A DNA stretch of 5,865 nt from the NCBI GenBank assembly GCA_023423605.1, contig JAFAFF010000371.1, positions 1 through 5,865 of the forward strand, in the 5' to 3' direction. The translations under genes and the position numbers were made by a program. Position 1 is the stretch's first letter. Each line of letters begins with the position of its first letter. This document shows positions 1 through 4,197 of the stretch, piece after piece. Under the pieces are notes generated by a model. That model was not told the DNA's origin. It ran no database searches and was given only the letters and a program-made list of their open reading frames with translations. This stretch comes from Pseudomonadota bacterium (GTDB lineage: Bacteria; Pseudomonadota; Gammaproteobacteria; Xanthomonadales; Xanthomonadaceae).

Positions 1-75
1 GGGTTGCGTTCCGGGTCGTGTCCGAACGCCTGTTGTGAGATTCTGGCGCTCTGTTTTCCTGCATTGCATAGGGTC

Positions 76-441
76 ATGAGCACCACCGTCCACGGTTTGA
101 AGAACTGCGATACCTGCAAGAAGGCGACCCGGTGGCTGGACCGCTTCGGCGTGCCGTACACCTTTGTCGATTACCGCGAACACAAGCCCGATCCGGACAC
201 GCTGCTGCACTGGGCGTCGCAGCTGGGTGGGCTGGGCGCGATGGTCAACAAGTCCTCGACCACCTGGCGCCAGCTGCCGGACAACCGCAAGGCGGCCGCA
301 TCCGATGCCGAGTGGAAGCTGCTGCTGCGTGAGTACCCACAGCTGATCAAACGGCCTGTGGTGGTCACCGACGATGGCAAGGTGAGCCAGGGATTCAGCG
401 ACAACGGCTTCAAGGCGCGTTTCGGCGTGGGGGGCGCGTGA
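76..441 (+). CDS. ArsC-family (YffB/Spx-like) thioredoxin-fold protein
   Basis: The product has 121 residues, close to the usual size of the YffB branch of the ArsC/Spx family. These are small cytoplasmic thioredoxin-fold proteins whose physiological role is poorly defined, with glutathione-dependent thiol reductase activity proposed. The N-terminus reads [16 protein letters not shown], giving C11-x-x-C14 at the active-site position, where the E. coli homologue has a single Cys in GIKNCDTIKKA. Further on are the family segments TTWR (about residues 63-66), IKRPVVV (about 92-98, carrying the conserved RP) and the GFSD motif near the C-terminus. I chose ATG 76 because homology begins within a few residues of it; the open frame upstream to position 4 shows no family similarity. 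The RBS is weak (AGGG at 70-73, only two bases from ATG). The stop overlaps the dapE start by four bases, so the two genes are probably translationally coupled. It is not an arsenate reductase by sequence type: the CGTSRN-like signature is absent. Confidence 0.93.
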   Translation: MSTTVHGLKNCDTCKKATRWLDRFGVPYTFVDYREHKPDPDTLLHWASQLGGLGAMVNKSSTTWRQLPDNRKAAASDAEWKLLLREYPQLIKRPVVVTDDGKVSQGFSDNGFKARFGVGGA

Positions 442-1565
442 GCGCCGTGCTGGACCTGGCCTGCGACCTCATCGCCAGGCCCTCGGTGACGCCTGCCGAC
501 GCCGGTTGCCAGCAGCTGCTTGCGGCGCGCTTGCAGGCGGCGGGATTCTCCTGCGAACACCTGCGCCTGGGCGAGGTCGACAATCTATGGGCCACGCATG
601 GCAGTGGTGCGCCGGTACTGGTGCTGCTGGGCCACACCGACGTGGTGCCGCCAGGCCCGCGCGAGGCCTGGCAGAGCGATCCGTTCGTCGCGGAAATCCG
701 CGATGGCGTGCTGTACGGACGCGGTGCGGCGGACATGAAGGGCAGCGTGGCCGCCTTCGTGGTGGCCGCGGAACAGTTCGTCGCTGCGCATCCGGAACAC
801 GCTGGAACGCTCGCGGTGCTTCTGACCAGCGATGAAGAAGGCGACGCCATCGACGGCGTTCGTCATGTGGCGCGGCTGTTCGCCGAACGCGGGCAGCGCA
901 TCGACTGGTGCATCACTGGCGAGCCTTCGTCCACGGCGACCCTGGGTGATCTGCTGCGCGTGGGCCGGCGCGGCAGCCTGTCGGCGCGGCTGCTGGTGCA
1001 GGGGGTGCAGGGGCATGTCGCGTATCCGGACAAGGCCCGCAATCCGATCCACCAGGCGGCCGCGGCGCTGGCGGAGTTGACCGCGCGGTCGTGGGACGAA
1101 GGTTTCGAGAGTTTCCCGCCGACCAGCCTGCAGGTATCGAACATCCATGCCGGTACCGGCGCGAACAACGTGATTCCGGGTGAGCTGCAGGTGGATTTCA
1201 ACCTGCGTTACAACCCGCACTGGGATGCGGACCGGCTGCAGGCGGAGATCACCGCGCTGCTGGATCGCCATGGTCTGTCCTACACCTTGAAGTGGCATCG
1301 TAGTGGTGAGCCGTTCCATACCCCGGAAGGAACGTTGCGCGCGGCGGCGCGCGAGGTACTGGCCGCGCACGCGGGGCGTGCGCCGGAGGAGAGTACCGGT
1401 GGTGGCACGTCCGATGCGCGCTTCATCGCGCCGCTGGGTGCGCAGTGCATCGAAGTGGGGCCGGTCAACGCCAGCATCCACCAGGTGGACGAGAACGTGC
1501 GCGTGGACGAGCTGGAAGCGCTGCCGGATCTTTACCGAAAGCTGATCGAACGCCTGCTGGCCTGA
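438..1565 (+). CDS. dapE: Succinyl-diaminopimelate desuccinylase
   Basis: DapE hydrolyses N-succinyl-LL-2,6-diaminopimelate to LL-diaminopimelate and succinate in the succinylase branch of lysine and peptidoglycan precursor synthesis. It is a cytoplasmic, dinuclear zinc M20 metallopeptidase. The 375-residue length fits the family. All expected metal and catalytic residues are visible: H66 in [12 protein letters not shown]99 in [11 protein letters not shown]133 and E134 in SDEEGD, E162 in TGEP, and H348 in NASIHQVDE. They fall within one residue of E. coli numbering (H67, D100, E134, E135, E163, H349). H193 in QGHVAYP is the dimerisation-domain histidine that reaches the partner subunit, and [10 protein letters not shown] (238-248) is the usual substrate-binding loop. 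The start is GTG 438, overlapping the preceding stop as GTGA, with no good independent RBS; coupling to the upstream gene is likely. A hairpin lies directly after the stop. No damage is visible. Confidence 0.97.
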   Translation: MSAVLDLACDLIARPSVTPADAGCQQLLAARLQAAGFSCEHLRLGEVDNLWATHGSGAPVLVLLGHTDVVPPGPREAWQSDPFVAEIRDGVLYGRGAADMKGSVAAFVVAAEQFVAAHPEHAGTLAVLLTSDEEGDAIDGVRHVARLFAERGQRIDWCITGEPSSTATLGDLLRVGRRGSLSARLLVQGVQGHVAYPDKARNPIHQAAAALAELTARSWDEGFESFPPTSLQVSNIHAGTGANNVIPGELQVDFNLRYNPHWDADRLQAEITALLDRHGLSYTLKWHRSGEPFHTPEGTLRAAAREVLAAHAGRAPEESTGGGTSDARFIAPLGAQCIEVGPVNASIHQVDENVRVDELEALPDLYRKLIERLLA

Positions 1566-1566
1566 G

Positions 1567-1595
1567 GCATATGCCGGGCCGCGCCCGGCAAATGC
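1567..1595 (+). terminator. Hairpin immediately after the dapE stop
   Basis: GCAT, an unpaired A, then TGCCGGGC pair with GCCCGGCA, an unpaired A, and ATGC, around a CGC loop. This gives a 12-bp stem with one A·A mismatch, starting two bases after the dapE stop. No T-tract follows, so it is not a canonical intrinsic terminator. A 3'-end stabilising hairpin or a Rho-assisted end is possible. It has a REP-like GC core but no GTAG head. Confidence 0.5.
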
Positions 1596-1600
1596 TGCAG

Positions 1601-1630
1601 GCAACAGCGACAGCAACCGCAACAGCTGCA
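1601..1630 (+). repeat. Degenerate hexamer tandem repeat
   Basis: Five successive hexamers read GCAACA, GCGACA, GCAACC, GCAACA and GCTGCA. The run is short and imperfect. It may be a slippage relic and carries no visible coding or regulatory signal. Confidence 0.4.
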
Positions 1631-1641
1631 TCGATCGGGTG

Positions 1642-1749
1642 GGAGGCTGGCAATGGATGGCCAGGACACGCCCGCAAGTACGTCCGTGTAGGGCTCGTTT
1701 CGCGCCATCCATGGCGCTCAACGGTCCTGGCCATCCATCGCCAGCCTCC
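1642..1749 (-). repeat. Long-stem palindromic element, copy 1
   Basis: A 26-nt arm at 1642-1667 (begins GGAGGCTGGCAATGG) pairs with 1724-1749 (ends CCATCGCCAGCCTCC) with one mismatch, enclosing a 56-nt interior. The interior holds a small perfect hairpin, GCGCCAT-CC-ATGGCGC (1702-1717). Positions 1691-1727 are the exact reverse complement of 1958-1994 in the second copy. Relative to that copy this one lies on the minus strand. I do not recognise the family. The structure would fold equally well in RNA or as a cruciform. Confidence 0.85.
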
Positions 1750-1855
1750 TCCGAAAGCTCGACGGCAGCCAAGGCAGGAGCGTGGGTGTGGGTACGGGCT
1801 CCGCCCTCCAGTGGCTGACGTCTCCGATGGGACAGGTCTCCGCTGGAAAACTTCC

Positions 1856-1902
1856 GGTGGGTGACGACCGTTGGTCGTCACCCTCTACCGTTTTTTATTT
1901 TT
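1856..1902 (+). terminator. Possible intrinsic terminator built on the GTAG palindrome
   Basis: On the plus strand the 11-bp stem can be lengthened by GGT (1856-1858) with ACC (1887-1889) across a TCT bulge. It is then followed at once by G and a T-rich run (TTTTTT at 1891-1896, then ATTTTT). This could end transcripts reading out of dapE and insulate the asnB promoter. The bulge makes it non-ideal. Confidence 0.5.
1859..1888 (-). repeat. GTAG-headed palindrome (SMAG/REP type)
   Basis: GGGTGACGACC (1859-1869), loop GTT and GGTCGTCACCC (1873-1883) make a perfect 11-bp stem. On the minus strand the element is headed by GTAG (complement of CTAC at 1885-1888), the diagnostic head of the S. maltophilia SMAG palindromes. 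Family membership is established knowledge applied to a visible motif; the copy number is not known from this window. Confidence 0.75.
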
Positions 1903-1935
1903 CTACGTGGCCGGCGCACACGAAAAACCCTCAGC

Positions 1936-2042
1936 GGCCGTGCGGGTGGGCTGGACGGGACCGTTGAGCGCCATGGATGGCGCGAAACGAGCCCCACATG
2001 GATGGTTTGTGGGCGCGTCCCGTCCAGCCCACCCGCACGGCC
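1936..2042 (+). repeat. Long-stem palindromic element, copy 2
   Basis: Arms at 1936-1961 (GGCCGTGCGGGTGGG...) and 2017-2042 (...CCCACCCGCACGGCC) are perfect 26-nt reverse complements around a 55-nt interior. The interior begins with the core shared exactly with copy 1 (1962-1994, including hairpin GCGCCAT-GG-ATGGCGC at 1968-1983). A second, less conserved stem, CCCACA with TGTGGG, follows (about 1993-2013). The arm sequence differs from copy 1 at about 11 of 26 positions, yet the two arms of each copy still match each other. Confidence 0.87.
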
Positions 2043-2115
2043 AGCCGGATCATCCGCCTGTCGCCGGCCACGAGGGGCTCCGCCGCTCGCCGCCCCTTGG
2101 TTGCCAACGCAACAG

Positions 2116-2144
2116 TTGCAGCCCGTGCGCAGGCACGGTACGTT
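2116..2144 (+). promoter_or_regulatory. Candidate asnB promoter
   Basis: TTGCAG (2116-2121) and TACGTT (2139-2144) are separated by exactly 17 bp. Each matches the sigma-70 consensus at only three of six positions. The predicted start site is at about 2150-2152, at or next to the ATG of the leader ORF. That agrees with the lack of a Shine-Dalgarno sequence before that ATG. Two small palindromes lie over the -35 side: TTGG-TTG-CCAA (2097-2107) and GCAAC-A-GTTGC (2109-2119). They are possible operators, but this is speculative. Confidence 0.4.
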
Positions 2145-2150
2145 CGACCC

Positions 2151-2252
2151 ATGCCCAGTTCCCTGGCCAGCGCCGTCAACACCAATAACCGCACCAACCT
2201 GCGCGCGAATAATCGTGCGCGGCCGATGCGGGACTGCGCCCAGGGTAGCTGA
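2151..2252 (+). CDS. Asparagine-rich leader peptide of asnB
   Basis: This is a 33-codon ORF, ATG 2151 to TGA 2250-2252, 130 bases ahead of asnB. Residues 10-21 read NTNNRTNLRANN, with six Asn in twelve positions (codons at 2178, 2184, 2187, 2196, 2208 and 2211). Three of the six are AAT, whereas all seven Asn codons in asnB itself are AAC. The peptide has no signal sequence or domain and is expected to act only by being translated. When asparaginyl-tRNA is scarce the ribosome should stall in codons 10-16. That leaves codons 24-28 (2220-2232) free to pair with the left arm of the downstream terminator. No Shine-Dalgarno is visible, so a leaderless start is likely. The assignment rests on the full attenuator layout and not on the ORF alone; no name for it is known to me. 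Confidence 0.85.
   Translation: MPSSLASAVNTNNRTNLRANNRARPMRDCAQGS
2201..2220 (+). promoter_or_regulatory. Possible early attenuator hairpin over the last Asn codons
   Basis: GCGCGC (2201-2206) can pair with GTGCGC (2215-2220), six pairs including one G-U, around the loop GAATAATC that holds Asn codons 20 and 21. In a classical attenuator this would be the 1:2 or pausing hairpin. Its right arm only abuts the antiterminator strand, so its competition with antitermination would be limited. Confidence 0.35.
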
Positions 2253-2292
2253 AGCAACACATCACCCGGACACCAGGAACCCGCATCGGCCG
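2220..2292 (+). promoter_or_regulatory. Antiterminator pairing of the asnB leader
   Basis: CGGCCGATGCGGG (2220-2232, leader codons 24-28) is the exact reverse complement of CCCGCATCGGCCG (2280-2292). It can therefore form a 13-bp helix with a 47-nt loop. This helix uses up the whole left arm of the terminator stem. The two structures are mutually exclusive, as required for attenuation. Confidence 0.82.
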
Positions 2293-2306
2293 ATGCGGGT
2301 TTTTTT
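2278..2306 (+). terminator. Intrinsic terminator in the asnB leader (attenuator)
   Basis: Positions 2278-2301 form a perfect 24-nt palindrome, AACCCGCATCGG followed by its reverse complement. It folds as a 10-bp stem with a GGCC loop, and seven T follow the G-rich arm (2300-2306). It lies between the leader stop and asnB, so it is placed to stop asnB transcription when the leader is translated without stalling. As an alternative it could end a short ~155-nt RNA. Confidence 0.92.
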
Positions 2307-2370
2307 GTGCTCGGATGCATCCCCGGGCCGGTGGCCGGTCGGATCCCATCGCTGGATGACCCCCACAACC

Positions 2371-2375
2371 AGGAG
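2371..2375 (+). promoter_or_regulatory. asnB ribosome binding site
   Basis: AGGAG lies seven bases before ATG 2383 and fixes that start over the long open frame upstream. Confidence 0.85.
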
Positions 2376-2382
2376 TTGCACC

Positions 2383-4077
2383 ATGTGTTCGATCTTCGGA
2401 ATCTTCGGCCTGCAGGCTGGCGACGATCTACCCGCCCTGCGCCGCCATGCGCTGGAATCCTCGCAGCGCCAGCGTCATCGTGGCCCTGACTGGAGTGGCG
2501 TCCATCTGGACGAAGGCGCGCTGCTGGTGCATGAGCGGCTGGCCATCGTCGATCCGGCCGGCGGTTCGCAGCCGCTGCTTTCCCACGATGGCCAACTGGT
2601 GCTGGCGGTGAACGGCGAGATCTACAACCACCAGCAGCTGAAGGTGGCGCTGGTGCAGGACTATGCGTTTCAGACCGGTTCGGATTGCGAAATCATCAAC
2701 GTGCTGTACCGCGAAAGCGAACCGGCCCGCTGGCTTGAGCGCCTGAACGGCATCTTCGCCTTCGCTCTGTGGGACCGTGGTGCGCAGCGCGTGTTGATCG
2801 CACGCGATCCCATCGGAGTGGTGCCGCTGTACTGGGGCCATGATGCCCAGGGGCGGCTGCGGGTGGCCTCCGAACTGAAGGCGCTGGTGGATACCTGCGC
2901 CGATGCCTCGCAGTTTCCGCCGGGCCACTACTACGACAGCGCCAGCGGCGAACTGGTGCGTTACTACCAGCAGCCGTGGCGTGACTACGACGCCGTGCAG
3001 GGCCAGCCCGTTGATCTGGTCGCGCTGCGCGAAGCATTCGAACGTGCGGTGGAACGCCAGCTGATGAGCGATGTGCCCTACGGCGTGCTGCTGTCCGGCG
3101 GCCTGGATTCGTCGCTGGTGGCGGCGGTGGCCGCGCGCTATGCACGCCGGCGCATCGAGGATGGTGGCGAAAGCGAGGCCTGGTGGCCGCGCCTGCATTC
3201 GTTCGCCATCGGCCTGCGGGGATCACCCGATCTTGCCGCCGCGGCGGTGGCCGCCGAAGCGCTCGGCACCGTCCATCACGGCTTCGAATATACGTTCGAA
3301 GAAGGTCTGGACGCGTTGCCGGAAGTGATCCGGCACATCGAAACCTACGATGTCACCACCATCCGCGCCTCCACGCCGATGTTCCTGCTGGCGCGGCGGA
3401 TCAAGGCCATGGGAGTGAAGATGGTGCTTTCCGGGGAAGGCAGCGACGAGATCTTCGGCGGTTACCTGTATTTCCACAAGGCGCCCGATGCACGCCAGTT
3501 CCATGATGAGCTGGTGCGCAAGCTCGATGCGCTGCACAACTACGATTGCCTGCGCGCGAACAAATCGATGATGGCCTGGGGCGTGGAGCCGCGGGTACCG
3601 TTCCTGGACCGCGAATTCCTGGACGTGGCCATGCGCGTGGATGCCACGCACAAGATGGTCGGCAGCCAGGCCGCCGGTGGACGCCGGGTTGAAAAGGGCG
3701 TGCTGCGCGCCGCGTTCGAAGGGTATCTGCCGGACAGCATCCTGTGGCGGCAGAAGGAGCAGTTCAGCGATGGCGTGGGCTACGGATGGATAGATGGCCT
3801 GAAGGCGCATGCCGAGGTGCAGGTCAGCGACCGGGTACTGGCGGCGGCCGACAAGCGTTTCCCGCACAACCCGCCGCAGACCAAGGAAGCGTATTACTAC
3901 CGCCATGTGTTCGAACAGTTCTTCCCCAGCCATGCAGCGGCGGCAACCGTGCCGGGCGGCAAATCGATTGCCTGTTCGTCACCGGCGGCGATTGCATGGG
4001 ATGCGAGTTTCGCCAGCGCCGCCGACCCGTCCGGCCGCGCGATTGCCGACGTGCACGCACAGGCCCTGCCTGCATGA
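2383..4077 (+). CDS. asnB: Asparagine synthetase B, glutamine-hydrolysing
   Basis: The enzyme converts aspartate, glutamine and ATP to asparagine, glutamate, AMP and pyrophosphate in the cytoplasm. The product has 564 residues (E. coli AsnB has 554). The N-terminal MCSIFGIFG exposes the catalytic Cys2 of a class II glutamine amidotransferase domain (about 1-190), with RGPD at 33-36 and NGEIYNH at 77-83 for glutamine binding. The synthetase domain (about 210-520) has the PP-loop LSGGLDSS (237-244), the LSGEGSDEIFGGY motif (349-361), GVEPRVPFLD (400-409) and WRQKEQFSDGVG (455-466). The tail PGGKSIACSSPAAIAWD to the end matches the E. coli-type C-terminus. The start is fixed by the RBS at 2371 and by the need for Cys at position 2. 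It is preceded by the Asn-rich leader and attenuator, so transcription probably responds to Asn-tRNA charging. Only seven residues are Asn, all encoded by AAC. Confidence 0.97.
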   Translation: MCSIFGIFGLQAGDDLPALRRHALESSQRQRHRGPDWSGVHLDEGALLVHERLAIVDPAGGSQPLLSHDGQLVLAVNGEIYNHQQLKVALVQDYAFQTGSDCEIINVLYRESEPARWLERLNGIFAFALWDRGAQRVLIARDPIGVVPLYWGHDAQGRLRVASELKALVDTCADASQFPPGHYYDSASGELVRYYQQPWRDYDAVQGQPVDLVALREAFERAVERQLMSDVPYGVLLSGGLDSSLVAAVAARYARRRIEDGGESEAWWPRLHSFAIGLRGSPDLAAAAVAAEALGTVHHGFEYTFEEGLDALPEVIRHIETYDVTTIRASTPMFLLARRIKAMGVKMVLSGEGSDEIFGGYLYFHKAPDARQFHDELVRKLDALHNYDCLRANKSMMAWGVEPRVPFLDREFLDVAMRVDATHKMVGSQAAGGRRVEKGVLRAAFEGYLPDSILWRQKEQFSDGVGYGWIDGLKAHAEVQVSDRVLAAADKRFPHNPPQTKEAYYYRHVFEQFFPSHAAAATVPGGKSIACSSPAAIAWDASFASAADPSGRAIADVHAQALPA

Positions 4078-4094
4078 TTGCCGCCGCATTGCAT

Positions 4095-4117
4095 GTAGAG
4101 CCGGGCTCTGCCCGGCT
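4095..4117 (+). repeat. GTAG palindrome (SMAG/REP), plus orientation
   Basis: GTAG heads an 8-bp stem, AGCCGGGC-TCT-GCCCGGCT. It starts 17 bases after the asnB stop. Confidence 0.85.
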
Positions 4118-4132
4118 GATAAAAGGCCGTGT

Positions 4133-4155
4133 TGCCGGGCAGAGCCCGGCACTAC
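4133..4155 (-). repeat. GTAG palindrome (SMAG/REP), minus orientation
   Basis: The stem TGCCGGGC-AGA-GCCCGGCA is followed by CTAC, so the GTAG head is on the minus strand. With the copy at 4095 it makes a tail-to-tail dimer. The two copies can also pair with each other into one long hairpin, which may serve as a two-way transcript end between convergent genes. Confidence 0.85.
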
Positions 4156-4166
4156 GGGATTTGTCC

Positions 4167-4189
4167 GTGCCGGTAGAGCCCGGCACCAC
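4167..4189 (-). repeat. Degenerate third GTAG-type palindrome
   Basis: GTGCCGG (4167-4173) pairs with CCGGCAC (4180-4186). On the minus strand the head reads GTGG instead of GTAG, and the core resembles the neighbouring copy with changes in the loop and right arm. It ends nine bases from the stop codon of the acylase gene. Confidence 0.6.
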
Positions 4190-4197
4190 CGCGGGGA

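Larger units (their letters stand above)
1566..2115. other. Structured intergenic region between dapE and the asnB control region
   Basis: No ORF here has a credible start, RBS or family similarity. Instead the stretch holds a hairpin after dapE, a degenerate hexamer run, two related long-stem elements in inverted orientation, and a GTAG palindrome with a T-tract; each is listed separately. Between 2043 and 2096 I see only GC-rich sequence with a weak 6-bp stem (2073-2078 with 2092-2097), for which I can claim no function. Confidence 0.7.

Noticed and set aside
1..75. Promoter or upstream gene end before the YffB-like gene
   Set aside because: No convincing -35/-10 pair and no recognisable coding end; a dapD neighbour is plausible from the known gene order but is not visible.
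585..1772. A 395-codon open frame on the minus strand opposite dapE
   Set aside because: It is antisense to a clearly conserved gene and rich in Arg and Pro as expected of a GC-rich shadow frame; no motif or RBS supports it.
1642..2042. Insertion sequence or CRISPR array
   Set aside because: There is no transposase ORF, and only two inverted copies with no regular spacing or direct repeats.
2073..2097. AGGGGC/GCCCCT stem as a terminator or operator
   Set aside because: Only six pairs with a 13-nt loop in GC-rich DNA; expected by chance and with no T-tract.
2151..2306. T-box or metabolite riboswitch controlling asnB
   Set aside because: No T-box core sequence or known aptamer is visible, and the Asn-rich ORF overlapping the antiterminator gives a simpler explanation.
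1861..2382. Open frame continuing upstream of the asnB ATG by 174 codons
   Set aside because: AsnB must start Met-Cys for its catalytic Cys, the RBS sits at 2371, and the upstream frame crosses the terminator and repeats without family similarity.
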